A DNA stretch of 64,000 nucleotides from Calothrix sp. C42_A2020_038 (GTDB lineage: Bacteria > Cyanobacteriota > Cyanobacteriia > Cyanobacteriales > Nostocaceae): positions 124,001 through 188,000 of the forward strand of contig JACYLQ010000008.1 in NCBI GenBank assembly GCA_015272395.1, in the 5' to 3' direction. Positions within the stretch are counted from its first letter, which is position 1. Every line of letters begins with the position of its first letter. Below, piece after piece: positions 28,789 to 38,632 of the stretch. A program made the position numbers and the translations under genes. Under the pieces are notes generated by a model, which did not search any database, was not told where the DNA came from, and was given only the letters and a program-made list of their open reading frames with translations.

Positions 28789-30711
28789 TTAATTTCGTTT
28801 CGGACGTGGGAACTGTGATGGCGCCTTGAAGTTTTCAACAGGCACATTTTTGAGCGCGCGTTGCATAAATTCAGCCCAAATAGGAGTCACCATTGTACCA
28901 CCTGTTGCTCCCGAAGCCAGTTGTCGGTTATCGTCTCGACCGACCCAAACAGCGGTTGTTAACTGCGGTACAGTTCCCACGAACCAAATATCTTTTTCTG
29001 AAGATGTTGTACCAGTTTTACCTGCTGCGGGGCGCCCAATTGCGGCATTTTTACCAGTACCCTCAGTGATTACCGAACGCATGACATCAAGAATTGCCGC
29101 ACTTGCCCAAGGGTCAAGAACTAATTGCGGTTTCGGAGTGTTATCAAGCATGACATTACCGCTACTATCGGTAACACGCATAATCACAGTTGCTGGAGAT
29201 TGCCAACCGTAGTTAGCGAAAGTAGCGTAAGCACTAGCCATTTCCAATGGAGTTACACCAATAGCACCCAAGGGCAAGGAAGTAACAGGTTCCATCGGAC
29301 TCATGATTCCCAAAGTACGAGAGGTTTCCACGACTTTGTTCATACCAATCTCTTTACCAATCTTAATAACTGGAATGTTACGTGATTGCGCTAGAGCAGT
29401 ACGAATTGACATTGCGCCACTGAAACCACCATCATAGTTTCTTGGAAAGTACCAACCATTACCATCACGATATCTAACTGGAGCATCTATTACTGTTGAG
29501 TTTGGCGCGTATTTACCAGTTGCAAAAGCAGCGTAATAAACGAATGGTTTAAAGGCGGAACCGGGCTGACGTAAAGCTTGTGTCGCACGGTTAAATTCGC
29601 TTGTTCTAGAATCAACACCACCGACAAGGGCTTTAATAAAATGCGTTCTAGGGTCAATAGCCACTAAAGCGATCTGGTTCCTGTGTAAACCCTGACCTAA
29701 AAGCCTTCTGTGCGATCTAGCGACGATTTCTTCCGCCATGCGTTGAAATTCGGTGTCAACAGTTGTTTGGACACGCATTCCACCTTTAAGAAGCGATTCG
29801 CGTCCAAATTTTTTGGCTAATTCAGCTGATACTGCATTTGTAATATAAGGTAGGGCGCTTCCTTGGAACGAACGAATTCTTCCTAGCTTTATTTTCTCGG
29901 CAACAGCTTGATCGTGTTCAGCTTGAGTTATCCAACCCAAGGTTAGCATTCGTCCTAATACAATTTCTTGCTGTTCCTTCGCTTTTTTCATGCTCGCGAA
30001 GGGGCTATATTCTTCTGGTGCCTGAATTAGAGAAGCCATCATTGCGGCTTCTGCTAAAGTCAAATTCTCGGCAGCTTTGTTGAAATAACTGCGTGCTGCG
30101 GTTTGAACTCCATAGTTATTATGACCCCAGTACACTTGGTTGAGGTACATTTCCAAAATTTGGTCTTTGGAGAGAATTTGCTCTAAACGAATTGCGAGTA
30201 CTGCTTCCGCAATTTTACGGGTAAATTCACGACGGCGGGATAAAAACAGGTTTTTGACCAACTGCATTGTGATGGTTGAACCACCCTCTCGGACACCTCC
30301 ACCTCTTAAGTTGCTAGCTAGTGCCCGTCCAACACCTTTGGGGTTGATACCGTGATGAAAATAAAAATCACTATCTTCGCTGGCGAGTACCGCGCGCTTT
30401 AGATTCGGTGAAATTCGATCAAGAGGTACAACTTCACGATTTGCTTCCCCGTGGATACTCGCTAGGAGTTTACCCTTAACATCGTAGAAATAAGTAGTTT
30501 CAGAGGGGAAAAAATTGCGTAACTGTCTGACATCGGGGAGATTGCGGAAGCTAATCGCTAATCCCACTAGCCCTCCAGCAACAATCGAGCTTGTCAGCAT
30601 GGTAATGGCGAGTAAGGTGCCGCCAGTTACCTGACCAACTCCCTTTATAAACTCAAAACCAGATGCAGTCTGACCTTGGGGTTTTTTATCTTCAAAAGTC
30701 CTAGACGACAC
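28789..30711 (-). CDS. Class A penicillin-binding protein (PBP1A-like)
   Basis: The 640-residue bifunctional enzyme polymerises and cross-links peptidoglycan in the periplasm. One N-terminal transmembrane helix (about 30-52) is followed by the GT51 glycosyltransferase (ASEDSDFYFHHGINPKG near 107 with the catalytic Glu; EGGSTITMQLVKNLFLS; LNQVYWGHNNYG), then the transpeptidase with GSAFKPF (SxxK) near 383, SRNIPV (SxN-like) and KTGTTSSEKDIWFVG near 567. Length and domain order are normal. Cyanobacteria have several paralogues and I cannot say which one this is. Confidence 0.93.
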   Translation of the reverse strand: MSSRTFEDKKPQGQTASGFEFIKGVGQVTGGTLLAITMLTSSIVAGGLVGLAISFRNLPDVRQLRNFFPSETTYFYDVKGKLLASIHGEANREVVPLDRISPNLKRAVLASEDSDFYFHHGINPKGVGRALASNLRGGGVREGGSTITMQLVKNLFLSRRREFTRKIAEAVLAIRLEQILSKDQILEMYLNQVYWGHNNYGVQTAARSYFNKAAENLTLAEAAMMASLIQAPEEYSPFASMKKAKEQQEIVLGRMLTLGWITQAEHDQAVAEKIKLGRIRSFQGSALPYITNAVSAELAKKFGRESLLKGGMRVQTTVDTEFQRMAEEIVARSHRRLLGQGLHRNQIALVAIDPRTHFIKALVGGVDSRTSEFNRATQALRQPGSAFKPFVYYAAFATGKYAPNSTVIDAPVRYRDGNGWYFPRNYDGGFSGAMSIRTALAQSRNIPVIKIGKEIGMNKVVETSRTLGIMSPMEPVTSLPLGAIGVTPLEMASAYATFANYGWQSPATVIMRVTDSSGNVMLDNTPKPQLVLDPWASAAILDVMRSVITEGTGKNAAIGRPAAGKTGTTSSEKDIWFVGTVPQLTTAVWVGRDDNRQLASGATGGTMVTPIWAEFMQRALKNVPVENFKAPSQFPRPKRN

Positions 30712-30893
30712 GGGATTTCACTTCCTCATTTGTATATGTAAGTATATTTTCTATAAGCGAAGCAAAGCGATTGATTTTTTGTAATTATATAAGTTTTGCT
30801 CCTAAAGTTTAGTTAAATCAATATTGACTGTAATTAACCTGACTCAAAGAAGTGGAAAGTATAACTAACCAGTCTCCCCAACAACATCTTAAT

Positions 30894-32084
30894 ATGACGG
30901 ACAATTTTTCGTGGTTGCATCGTGGTACTGTAGAAATTTTCCCACAAGCTACCGATAAGACAACCGAAACTGAAAATCTTGAATATTTATTAACAAATAT
31001 CAATCGTCCTTTGCGGGTGAAGCTAGGCATTGACCCTACTAGCGTAGATATACATTTAGGTCATAGCATACCTGTGCGAAAATTACGAGCTTTTCAGGAT
31101 GCAGGACATACAGCAGTTTTGATTATTGGTGATTTTACTGCTCGCATCGGAGACCCCACAGGCAAATCTGATGTCAGGCGCCAATTAACCGAAGCAGAAG
31201 TGCATGAAAATGCAAAAACTTATCTTGAGCAGCTACGTCCTATTTTAGATTTTGATACACCCAATCGTCTTGAAATCCGTTATAACTCCCAATGGCTAGC
31301 AAAGCTAGATTTAGCCAACATTCTAAAACTACTTTCTACAATGACTGTAGGGCAGATGTTAGAAAAAGAAGGCTTTGATTTACGCTTTAAAACACAGAAC
31401 CCTATTTTCCTTCATGAGTTCCTGTATCCACTGATGCAGGGTTATGACTCTGTAGCTATCGAGGCAGATGTTGAGTTAGGGGGTACTGACCAAAAATTTA
31501 ATATTGCAGTTGGACGTGATTTACAACGGCATTTTGGTCAAAAGCCTCAGTTTGGTTTGTTAACACCAATTTTGATTGGCACTGATGGTGTACAAAAGAT
31601 GTCGAAGTCTCTGAATAATTACATCGGTTTATTAGAGCATCCAAACAACAAATACCAAAAGTTACAAGCAATACCTGATAATTTATTGGAGCAGTATTTT
31701 GAGCTACTAACAGATTTACCTTTGGACAGCCTGCCTAGTGAAGCGCGCGAACAACAAAAACTTCTAGCTTGGGAAGTCGTTAAGAAGTTTCACGGTGAAG
31801 CCGCAGCTGCCGAAGCTAAAAAAGCTGCTGAGTCAGCGGGTCAGCAAGGTGACATTCCCGAATTTTCTTTATCTGGAGTCGAATTTCCCGCCCGGTTAGC
31901 TTCTATTCTTAATCTCAGTGGGCTGTGTAAAAGTGGCGGTGAAGGTAGAAGAAAGATTCAAGAAGGTGGTGTCAAACTGGATGGAGAAAAGGTCACTGAC
32001 TCGGAAGCAACTTTCCAAAGTTCTGAAGAGCTACACGGTAAAGTTTTACAGCTAGGAAAGAAGAATTTTATTCGGTTAGTGTGA
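30894..32084 (+). CDS. tyrS: Tyrosyl-tRNA synthetase
   Basis: TyrRS charges tRNA-Tyr. I use ATG 30894 ([17 protein letters not shown]), giving 396 residues, because that is where family members begin; the open frame reaches 14 codons further to a GTG. The class I signatures are HLGHS (HIGH equivalent, near residue 52) and KMSKS near 235. A C-terminal S4 domain (about 330-396, [27 protein letters not shown]...) binds the tRNA anticodon side. It is divergent from the penicillin-binding protein. A terminator follows at 32094. Confidence 0.95.
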   Translation: MTDNFSWLHRGTVEIFPQATDKTTETENLEYLLTNINRPLRVKLGIDPTSVDIHLGHSIPVRKLRAFQDAGHTAVLIIGDFTARIGDPTGKSDVRRQLTEAEVHENAKTYLEQLRPILDFDTPNRLEIRYNSQWLAKLDLANILKLLSTMTVGQMLEKEGFDLRFKTQNPIFLHEFLYPLMQGYDSVAIEADVELGGTDQKFNIAVGRDLQRHFGQKPQFGLLTPILIGTDGVQKMSKSLNNYIGLLEHPNNKYQKLQAIPDNLLEQYFELLTDLPLDSLPSEAREQQKLLAWEVVKKFHGEAAAAEAKKAAESAGQQGDIPEFSLSGVEFPARLASILNLSGLCKSGGEGRRKIQEGGVKLDGEKVTDSEATFQSSEELHGKVLQLGKKNFIRLV

Positions 32085-32093
32085 CTCCACTCC

Positions 32094-32133
32094 AACCCTC
32101 ACCTTTTCACCTTCTAATAAAGGGGAGGGTTTT
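32094..32133 (+). terminator. Intrinsic terminator of tyrS
   Basis: AACCCTC (32094-32100) pairs with GAGGGTT (32125-32131), extended inside by CCTTT with AAAGG, and ends in TTTTG. It lies ten bases after the tyrS stop and before pyrF. Confidence 0.7.
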
Positions 32134-32190
32134 GTATAAAATCGTGCAATCCAAAACCCAAATCTAACCAAAACCCAAATCTAAAATCAA

Positions 32191-32898
32191 ATGTTTTCTG
32201 ACAAAATTATTGTCCCTTTAGATGTGCCGACAATTGAGGATGCTGTCGCACTTGTTGACAAACTACCCGAAGTTCATTTTTGGAAAGTTGGATTAGAACT
32301 TTTTACAAGTACTGGACCACAAATCCTTGATATTTTGAAATCTCGCCAAAAAAGAATTTTCCTTGATTTGAAATTCCATGATATTCCTAACACTGTTGCA
32401 GGCGCCTGTCGTGTTGCAGCACGTTATGGAGTAGATTTACTGACTGTTCATGCAACAAACGGACGCGATGCGCTTTTACAAGCAACCGAAGCTGTTGAGG
32501 AAGGCGCCTACAAAGCTGGCGTGCAAAGACCTAAGCTAATTGCGATCACACTGCTTACAAGTATTACTTCACGTCAATTAGCCTTTGAACTGCGTATACC
32601 CTTAGAATTGAATGAATATGCACTACAAATGGCATTAATGGCTAAAGAAGCTGGTTTAGATGGTGCTGTGTGTTCACCTCAAGAAGTGGCACAACTACGC
32701 AGTACCTGTGGTGATCATTTTCTGTTAGTATGTCCTGGTGTTCGTCCGGATTGGGCAGAAAAAGGCGACCAGCAACGCACTTTTACTCCCGCAAAAGCAT
32801 TCCAAGCTGGAGCAAGTTTCCTTGTCATCGGTCGTCCCATCACCGCCGCCAAGGAACCTGCGCTAGCCTGGAAATTGATATGTGATGAAGTGGCATAA
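32191..32898 (+). CDS. pyrF: Orotidine 5'-phosphate decarboxylase
   Basis: PyrF catalyses the last step of UMP synthesis. The 235-residue TIM-barrel carries the catalytic [13 protein letters not shown] (Lys-Asp tetrad region), [21 protein letters not shown], and the phosphate-binding VCPGVRPDW with [12 protein letters not shown] near the end. Group and length are normal. An unrelated secreted-protein gene follows after eight bases on the same strand, so the two are probably co-transcribed. Confidence 0.96.
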   Translation: MFSDKIIVPLDVPTIEDAVALVDKLPEVHFWKVGLELFTSTGPQILDILKSRQKRIFLDLKFHDIPNTVAGACRVAARYGVDLLTVHATNGRDALLQATEAVEEGAYKAGVQRPKLIAITLLTSITSRQLAFELRIPLELNEYALQMALMAKEAGLDGAVCSPQEVAQLRSTCGDHFLLVCPGVRPDWAEKGDQQRTFTPAKAFQAGASFLVIGRPITAAKEPALAWKLICDEVA

Positions 32899-32906
32899 CA
32901 ATAACA

Positions 32907-33491
32907 ATGAAGTCTACAGTCAAAAAGAATTATGGCTCGTGCTTCGTAGCTTGTGGGTTGTGGCTGTTTGTATCAAATCTCTCCTTTTTGCCTGTTTTGG
33001 CTTTGAAACGTGAAAGCTTGTGTTCACAACAAGATCTCGAATTAATTACTACTAATTTGCTGCACGATTTACCTAGCTATGCAAATCGTGCGACTCAACG
33101 CGCTAGGCGCCTGACTCGCAGAGGCGATACTTTTAGCTATATGCTTGCGGCTGGCAGACCTGAGTTTAATCCTTTACCACTAAATCCAAGTATCACAAGT
33201 GATATTAGGAACACTCTTTCAGAAGGTGTCGAACAAATATTTTTTACAACCCTAGAACGACAGTACATAGCAAAACAAGCTGTAGAGTTGCAGCAGTTTC
33301 ACTGGTTACTGCTAACAAATACTAGTGATGGTTGGCGTAAAGTAATGATGTTTACTCAAACTGGTACATTCCCAGTTACTAAACAAGCCCCCAGCCCACC
33401 GCGCGATAGCAGTGATGGTGCTGTTGCCCAAGCTATTGATACATGGTTACGTGACTGTCAAGCTGGAAGCATCCGAAGGCGCGTTCCTTAG
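32907..33491 (+). CDS. Secreted cyanobacterial protein of unknown function
   Basis: The 194-residue protein has an N-terminal signal peptide (GSCFVACGLWLFVSNLSFLPVLAL) and a mature part with a pair of Cys residues (SLCSQQDL near 40 and WLRDCQAG near 184) that could form a disulfide. Recognisable stretches are LITTNLLHDLPSYANRATQRARRL and VELQQFHWLLLTNTSDGWRKVMMFTQTG. I do not recognise a family with a known role. It is eight bases after pyrF and is followed by a strong terminator, so it closes a pyrF operon. Confidence 0.75.
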   Translation: MKSTVKKNYGSCFVACGLWLFVSNLSFLPVLALKRESLCSQQDLELITTNLLHDLPSYANRATQRARRLTRRGDTFSYMLAAGRPEFNPLPLNPSITSDIRNTLSEGVEQIFFTTLERQYIAKQAVELQQFHWLLLTNTSDGWRKVMMFTQTGTFPVTKQAPSPPRDSSDGAVAQAIDTWLRDCQAGSIRRRVP

Positions 33492-33528
33492 CAAAATAAG
33501 TTTACTGAGCAAGTCGCATAACCATATC

Positions 33529-33562
33529 AAAAGAACCTCCGTGCTGAAGAGGTTCTTTTTCT
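33529..33562 (+). terminator. Intrinsic terminator after the pyrF unit
   Basis: AAAAGAACCTC (33529-33539) pairs perfectly with GAGGTTCTTTT (33549-33559), loop CGTGCTGAA, followed by T residues. This is one of the cleanest terminators in the window, 38 bases after the stop at 33491. Confidence 0.88.
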
Positions 33563-33809
33563 TTATTTAATTAATTTATGTAAATTAATTTAAAAAAGTT
33601 ACATAACAGCAAGATGTGGTGATGGTGTATAAACCGTAGTACGGGATACGGTATACCGCACATTGAACAAAAAATTCTGGAGTGATGGAGAAGCTAGGAA
33701 TCTGAGCGTTTCAATTTTCAGAAATTACTTTTAGACATGTTGAAGTATTGGTTATCAAAACAGCAAAGTAAAAATCCAATAGCTTTAATTATTTTTAAGG
33801 TATAAACTA
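33563..33809. other. Promoter region of the SH3/transpeptidase-like gene
   Basis: Most of the stretch between the pyrF-unit terminator and the next ATG is AT-rich. No gene or strong repeat is visible. Confidence 0.4.
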
Positions 33810-34442
33810 ATGGCTTTCACAGCATATATTTCTACAAAAGATGGCGATTCTCTTACAGTTCGTAATCGCGCAAACGGCGAAGCAGTAGGGTCTTTAGTTA
33901 ACGGTACGGAAGTAAATGTAATCAGTGAACCAGTATTTGCTGGCTCTAGAGCATGGGTGCAAATTGGGGCAAACCGTTGGGTTGCAAATGAATTTATTAC
34001 GGTTATTCGTGGCGCGCGGGTAGTTGCTAATCGAACATCGGAAAATATTAATGGATTAAGAGTATATACTGCTCGATTGATTGATGCTACTGGTAGAGTT
34101 ATAAAAACCGTGCGTGGAGTATCTGGTCGGGCGAACAAGCAAACACCATCCCACGTACAAGCTTCTCAAGCGCCTCTACCTTTTGGTGTTTATAAGTTTG
34201 ATTTTCCCGGAATTGTAGAGTTTAAAGACGGAGAGTTTGGTGGTGTGTGGTCATCGATGACACCTACTTTCAAAACCGGACGTACAGAACTGGGTGTTCA
34301 CTACGACCCCTCAGCTTTGAAACAAAATTCTGATAGTGGTACGGCAGGTTGTTTTGCAACACCGACCACGCAAGAAAGAAATATCATGACCAATTTTATT
34401 CGCTCTCATCAGCCTGTATATTTTGTTGTTTATGAAGCTTAG
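33810..34442 (+). CDS. SH3-like domain protein with L,D-transpeptidase-like C-terminus
   Basis: The 210-residue protein has an N-terminal bacterial SH3-type domain (about 5-65: SLTVRNRANGEAVGSLVNGTEV, AWVQIGANRWVANEFI) followed by a linker and a C-terminal part (about 130-210) with ELGVHYDPSALKQNSDSGTAGCFATPTTQ. A His and a Cys about 18 residues apart in this setting resemble the HG...GC active site of L,D-transpeptidase/YkuD proteins and related phage-type proteins, but the match is loose. There is no signal peptide. It is monocistronic between two terminators. A wall-related role is inferred. Confidence 0.6.
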   Translation: MAFTAYISTKDGDSLTVRNRANGEAVGSLVNGTEVNVISEPVFAGSRAWVQIGANRWVANEFITVIRGARVVANRTSENINGLRVYTARLIDATGRVIKTVRGVSGRANKQTPSHVQASQAPLPFGVYKFDFPGIVEFKDGEFGGVWSSMTPTFKTGRTELGVHYDPSALKQNSDSGTAGCFATPTTQERNIMTNFIRSHQPVYFVVYEA

Positions 34443-34455
34443 TGTGAAATAAAAT

Positions 34456-34482
34456 AAAAAAGACAGGTTCAAAAAACCTGTC
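34456..34482 (-). terminator. Intrinsic terminator of petC-petA
   Basis: On the minus strand GACAGGTT and AACCTGTC (pairs at 34475-34482 and 34462-34469) form a stem followed by TTTTTTATTTTATTT. It lies 40 bases past the petA stop. Confidence 0.85.
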
Positions 34483-34521
34483 CTACACTGAGTGTTTAAC
34501 TTTGCTCAATTTAACCAAGAT

Positions 34522-35523
34522 TTAGAAATTCATTTCGGCAGCTTGGACTTTTTCTACTTGTTTCTTCTTCAAAACCAGCATTATTTGCGCGAGCATAGTT
34601 AAAGAAATAAATGCAACTAACCAGCCAATTCGGCTAGCGTCTTGAAGTACGATTTCGGTGTCTTTTTGACCGAAACCACCAACATTAGGGTTATTGGTGA
34701 GGGCATCACCAGCTTTTACAGTTTGTCCTTCAGATACAATCAATTCAGGGCCAGCAGGAACTAGTTCAGTAACTGTTTCACCAGATTCGTTTTGAATATC
34801 AACCGCAAACTTGATGTTTCCGTCTTCGTCTTCTTGCTTGGTTATTTTGGTAATAGTACCAGCAGCCGGAGCGGTATATTGATTATTATTGCTCTTTTCA
34901 CCTGTGGGATAAACTTGTCCACGTCCACGGTTAGCACCTAAGTGAACTGAGTATTTACCAAAATGGATACTCTTATCAGTTTTTGGATCAGGAGAAAGAA
35001 CAGGGAATACGATTTCTTGATACTGTTCCCCTGGTAATGGTCCAACCAGAACAATATTATCTTTACCTTCGCCATAAGGCTGGAAATATACCCCGTCAAG
35101 TTTTTCCTTTAACTCTTCGGGAATGCGCTCTTCGGGTGCTATTTTAAACCCATCAGGAAGCATCAAAACGGCGCCAACGTTCAAGCCAACCTTAGAACCG
35201 TCTGCACCAACCTGTTGGACACTAGTATCATAGGGAATCTTGACAACTGCTTCAAATACAGTGTCGGGCAATACAGACTGAGGTACTTCTACTTCGGCTG
35301 GTTTTGCAGCAAGGTGACAATTCGCGCAAACAATCCGCCCAGTCGGTTCACGCGGAGTTTCTGGGTAGGTTTGTTGTGCCCAGAAAGGATATGCCGCAGC
35401 AGTTTGAGGAAACGCAATATCGCTGGTGAAGAAGATTGCTACAGCTACTATCGCAACGAGTAATGATTTTGCCATTACTCTAAAAACGGCGTTCAACCGC
35501 ATTGTTGTGCAAGTTTTTCTCAT
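34522..35523 (-). CDS. petA: Cytochrome f, cytochrome b6f complex
   Basis: Cytochrome f passes electrons from the Rieske centre to plastocyanin or cytochrome c6 in the thylakoid lumen. The 333-residue precursor has a long signal sequence ending AAA before [16 protein letters not shown]; the mature N-terminal Tyr (residue 45) is the second heme ligand and CANCH (66-70) binds heme c. The mature protein is about 289 residues. A C-terminal helix ([21 protein letters not shown]) spans the membrane. A second Met at residue 8 could be the true start. It follows petC after 151 bases in the usual petC-petA order. Confidence 0.97.
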   Translation of the reverse strand: MRKTCTTMRLNAVFRVMAKSLLVAIVAVAIFFTSDIAFPQTAAAYPFWAQQTYPETPREPTGRIVCANCHLAAKPAEVEVPQSVLPDTVFEAVVKIPYDTSVQQVGADGSKVGLNVGAVLMLPDGFKIAPEERIPEELKEKLDGVYFQPYGEGKDNIVLVGPLPGEQYQEIVFPVLSPDPKTDKSIHFGKYSVHLGANRGRGQVYPTGEKSNNNQYTAPAAGTITKITKQEDEDGNIKFAVDIQNESGETVTELVPAGPELIVSEGQTVKAGDALTNNPNVGGFGQKDTEIVLQDASRIGWLVAFISLTMLAQIMLVLKKKQVEKVQAAEMNF

Positions 35524-35564
35524 CTCAATAAGGACTACTGTTTTTCGCGACTCACAATTTGAGT

Positions 35565-35668
35565 CAAGAGTTAATAGTTAATAGTTAGGAGTTAGGAATT
35601 ATAATAAATACAAAATAATTTCTAACTCTTTATTCTCTAACTTTTAACTCATCACTCATAACTTCTAA
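35565..35668. repeat. Heptad repeats in the petC-petA spacer
   Basis: GTTAATA/GTTAGGA heptads on one side and TAACTCT/TAACTCA heptads on the other give an imperfect inverted arrangement filling the spacer. It would be transcribed in the petC-petA message and could fold or be processed. Same heptad family as at 15175 and 17213. Confidence 0.65.
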
Positions 35669-35674
35669 ATAATC

Positions 35675-36214
35675 TTAAGCCCACCAAGGTTCTTCGCCAG
35701 TGCGAAAGTCTGTTTCTGTCCAAGGGGTAAGAACAATCTTGTCATCTTGCACGTTAGCGTGGCTCAATGCCAGAGACTTTGGTGCAGGGCCGCGTACTAC
35801 TTTACCAGTTGCATCATACTGCGAGCCGTGACAAGGGCACTTAAATTTGTTTTCTGCGGCGTTCCAGGGTACAACGCATCCTAAGTGAGTACAGACTGCG
35901 TTGATACCATAATCGGTTATTGCTTCCTTGCTATCAACAACAATATATGTAGGGTCTCCTTTGAGTCCTTGAACTAGAACACGGTCGCCTACATTATGGC
36001 TTTCGAGGAACCGAGTCACTGATACATCGTTACCCAATTCATCTTTTGCTGTTGCACCGCCACCGGCACCGCCGCTTGCAGGTGGAATAAAATAATTCAC
36101 GACGGGATACAATGCTCCCAGAGCAACTCCTGTCACAGTTCCGAACGTTAAAAGGTTCATAAACTGGCGCCGCCCCATATCGGGCACATCCACTGATTCA
36201 GAAAATTGAGCCAT
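35675..36214 (-). CDS. petC: Rieske iron-sulfur protein, cytochrome b6f complex
   Basis: The Rieske protein takes electrons from plastoquinol in the b6f complex. The 179-residue product has an N-terminal membrane helix (about 18-45, [25 protein letters not shown]), a Gly-rich hinge ([11 protein letters not shown]), and the [2Fe-2S] cluster motifs CTHLGC (108-113) and CPCHGSQYD (126-134). Length is standard. It is first in the petC-petA operon and divergent from the DUF3067 gene. Confidence 0.97.
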   Translation of the reverse strand: MAQFSESVDVPDMGRRQFMNLLTFGTVTGVALGALYPVVNYFIPPASGGAGGGATAKDELGNDVSVTRFLESHNVGDRVLVQGLKGDPTYIVVDSKEAITDYGINAVCTHLGCVVPWNAAENKFKCPCHGSQYDATGKVVRGPAPKSLALSHANVQDDKIVLTPWTETDFRTGEEPWWA

Positions 36215-36495
36215 AATCGAGCGTTAAGAGTTTATTTTGTTAACAATATTGACAAAAATTTCACCTCTCGAAACCTTTGTCTCATAAAGATGCCAAAACC
36301 CACAAATTTATATGGCAGCACAACCATGAGAATATCCTACTCAAGAGCGCTTGCGCCAACAGCTGGATTATTTTCCTTCCAGAGATAATTCCAACATCTT
36401 TTATGGTAGCATTACATTTCTTTATATTCCTATCATACTTGAGTTACGTAAATTAACATCATCACAAATTGTAAAATTATGGTGGGGGTGAATTT

Positions 36496-36807
36496 ATGAC
36501 AGGACAAGAACTACGTCAAATGTTAATCGATAAGTGGGGATACTCATACGATGTTCAATTTCGCCGTACTCAGGGTAAAATATTTCTCCAAATAATGTGG
36601 AAATACTTAGAGCAAGTCTCTTTCCCACTAACCGAAGGGGAGTATCAAGCCCATTTAGATGATGTTGCGAATTATCTGAATGCAATGGGTGGGACATCTC
36701 AAGTCCAACAGTTTATTTTACAAACGCGCGAGAAGCCACGTCTGGGTAAAGCTGTTAGCATACCACTAGACCTGGGTGAGCGTGCAGCAGAATGGTTAGT
36801 AGAATAG
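36496..36807 (+). CDS. DUF3067-family protein
   Basis: The 103-residue protein (MTGQELRQMLIDKWGYSYDVQ, FLQIMWKYLEQVSFPLTE, YLNAMGGTSQVQQFILQT, EKPRLGKAVSIPLDLGERAAEWL) fits DUF3067, a family of cyanobacteria and plastids. Its function is not known to me. It lies between petC (divergent) and tatC (convergent), a setting common in cyanobacteria. A GGGGG stretch 12 bases upstream is the probable ribosome-binding site. Confidence 0.8.
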   Translation: MTGQELRQMLIDKWGYSYDVQFRRTQGKIFLQIMWKYLEQVSFPLTEGEYQAHLDDVANYLNAMGGTSQVQQFILQTREKPRLGKAVSIPLDLGERAAEWLVE

Positions 36808-36876
36808 CTCTGGTAGTTTTTGCTATCAAAAATACTTTATTTTCAGTTATATGCTTAGTAAGTAAAGCTTGACAGA

Positions 36877-37323
36877 CTAAAGCTGCTTGAATAAAACAGT
36901 ATTTTTATAATCTTTAAAACCTAATTTCTGATCAAACTTATATGCTAGGTAATTCTCTTGAGTTGTTTCAAGACAAAAAGCAATGGCTTTATCTTTAAAT
37001 TCGTTTGCAAAAAATTCAACAAAATTTCTGCCAATACCTTGCGGTCTAGATTCTTTTTTGACCAGTAATTCGTCTATATTTACCATCTCGCCACCAAATT
37101 CATTACTCCAAAAGTAGATTAAAACAGCATAACAAATCACCTTCTGTTGGTGTTCAAAAATATAAATACATTCTCAATTTGGTTTTGAGGTAAGTTTATG
37201 AACCGTATTCGCAATTTTCGTTGCTGACATTGGTTCACCCTTTATCTCTTCAGTATAAAGAGCAAGCATTATGGCTTCAAGCGCTCCATAATCAGAAGAT
37301 TTGTATAACCGAAATATTGTCAT
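36877..37323 (-). pseudogene. GNAT acetyltransferase gene interrupted by in-frame TGA
   Basis: ATG at 37323, two bases after the tatC stop, opens a frame MTIFRLYKSSDYGALEAIML that ends at TGA (37174-37176) after TSKPN. The same frame continues without a shift as ECIYIFEHQQKVICYAVLIYFW, then VNIDELLVKKESRPQGIGRNFVEFF, which has the GNAT acetyl-CoA loop (RPQGIG), and ends YLAYKFDQKLGFKDY, the usual GNAT C-terminal pattern. One nonsense codon therefore splits an otherwise complete acetyltransferase of about 148 codons. It could be a recent pseudogene, a sequencing error or, less likely, read through. It follows tatC closely and should share its transcript. Confidence 0.8.
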
Positions 37324-37325
37324 CT

Positions 37326-38126
37326 TTACTTTCCAAGTAGCTTTACAAAGCCAATCCCACCGAAGTATAAAACTAATACTGCACCTGCTAGTAAACTCTG
37401 TGTGAGTGGGTCGGTGGAGGGTGTAAGAACGGCGCCCAAAACAACTGCTCCCATTATTACCAAACGCCATCCAGAAATCATTTGCGCGGATGAAACTATA
37501 TTTAATGCACCTAGCAGCATTTGCACAATTGGGATTTGAAAAGCTAAACCTGTACTAAATAAAAGTAATAAAATAAACTCGAAATATTTTTCAATTGACC
37601 AAGATTGCTCAACAACCTCAGCACCATAGTTAATAAAAAAGTTTAAAGCCGCTGGTATCAGTAATAAGTAAGCAAATATAAGTCCAGCGACGAACAGTAC
37701 ACTTGAACCTAAAACCACAGGTGCTAGTAAGCGACGTTCTCGACGGGTAAGTCCGGGAAGCACAAACGCAACAATTTGGTAAAGGATGAAAGGACTGGCA
37801 ACTAACAAACCGCTATACCCAGCGACTTTTAGCGACACAAAGAAAAACTCCCCTGGCGCCAACTGTAAAAATTTAATTCCATGTGCTGGGACTTCCAGCA
37901 GTTTGACCAAGGGTTTGACAAATAAGAAACAGCCAAGTGCTGATATGACAACAGCGATTAGTGAGTAGAAAATTCGCTGTCTTAGCTCTTCGAGATGGTC
38001 AAATAGAGACATCTCAACTTCTCCAGGCAGCTCATCATCAGGACTACTGGAGTCATCATGTCTTTTAGTGTCAATATCAGGCGTAGTTGGTACATCTGTT
38101 GTTGGTAAGTCTTTTGAAGTCGTCAT
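37326..38126 (-). CDS. tatC: Sec-independent protein translocase TatC
   Basis: TatC is the receptor core of the twin-arginine pathway, which exports folded proteins such as the Rieske protein. The 266-residue product has a cyanobacterial hydrophilic N-terminal extension of about 40 residues (rich in Asp, Thr and Pro), then [18 protein letters not shown], the conserved family start motif, and six membrane helices, with [17 protein letters not shown] and [17 protein letters not shown] as other conserved parts. A broken acetyltransferase gene starts two bases after its stop. Confidence 0.95.
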   Translation of the reverse strand: MTTSKDLPTTDVPTTPDIDTKRHDDSSSPDDELPGEVEMSLFDHLEELRQRIFYSLIAVVISALGCFLFVKPLVKLLEVPAHGIKFLQLAPGEFFFVSLKVAGYSGLLVASPFILYQIVAFVLPGLTRRERRLLAPVVLGSSVLFVAGLIFAYLLLIPAALNFFINYGAEVVEQSWSIEKYFEFILLLLFSTGLAFQIPIVQMLLGALNIVSSAQMISGWRLVIMGAVVLGAVLTPSTDPLTQSLLAGAVLVLYFGGIGFVKLLGK

Positions 38127-38353
38127 GAGTCACAGGGTATCTTGAAACAGGGATTGATAACTATTGTATCGATGGCAGCTGTCGCTACCAAAATTTTTTG
38201 CGTTTAGCTTCAGATTTCATCCGGTTTTGCTTGGGTTTTGTGTGGATAAATAAGTAGAAAGCCGAATTGTAACAACTCAAATCTATATTTGTAGCTGACA
38301 ATTTATTTTATGGAACTGAATATTAGTATATAAAGTCAATCACAAAACATACG

Positions 38354-38632
38354 ATGCTCAGTTCTTATAAAGATACTTATCTGAGTCGCATCTACCAGCA
38401 TATTATTATTTTTTTGCTGGGGTTTTTTATGAGTCGAATCATTTGCTTTGGAATCATGTTATTACCTGTTTTTTGGTGGCATTTAGGTAGAAACCTTTCT
38501 GTCATCGCATCACCTGTATTAAATCAGGAGGTTAAACAAGCTGTCAATCAGACAGAGCCAACATCGTACTTAATAGCTGCGCGTGACGATAAAATTCAAG
38601 ATTGTATCCGTTTAGGGAATTGCAGGAATTGA
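38354..38632 (+). CDS. Small membrane protein, unrecognised
   Basis: An open frame of 92 codons encodes one or two hydrophobic helices (about 16-46, YQHIIIFLLGFFMSRIICFGIMLLPVFWW) and a polar C-terminus ending DCIRLGNCRN, with two Cys six residues apart. No family is recognised, and no clear ribosome-binding site precedes the ATG. It could be a real small membrane protein, or chance in AT-rich DNA. Confidence 0.4.
   Translation: MLSSYKDTYLSRIYQHIIIFLLGFFMSRIICFGIMLLPVFWWHLGRNLSVIASPVLNQEVKQAVNQTEPTSYLIAARDDKIQDCIRLGNCRN

Noticed and set aside
30852-30893. tyrS start at the upstream GTG
   Set aside because: The 14 extra residues are not typical; ATG 30894 gives the usual N-terminus.
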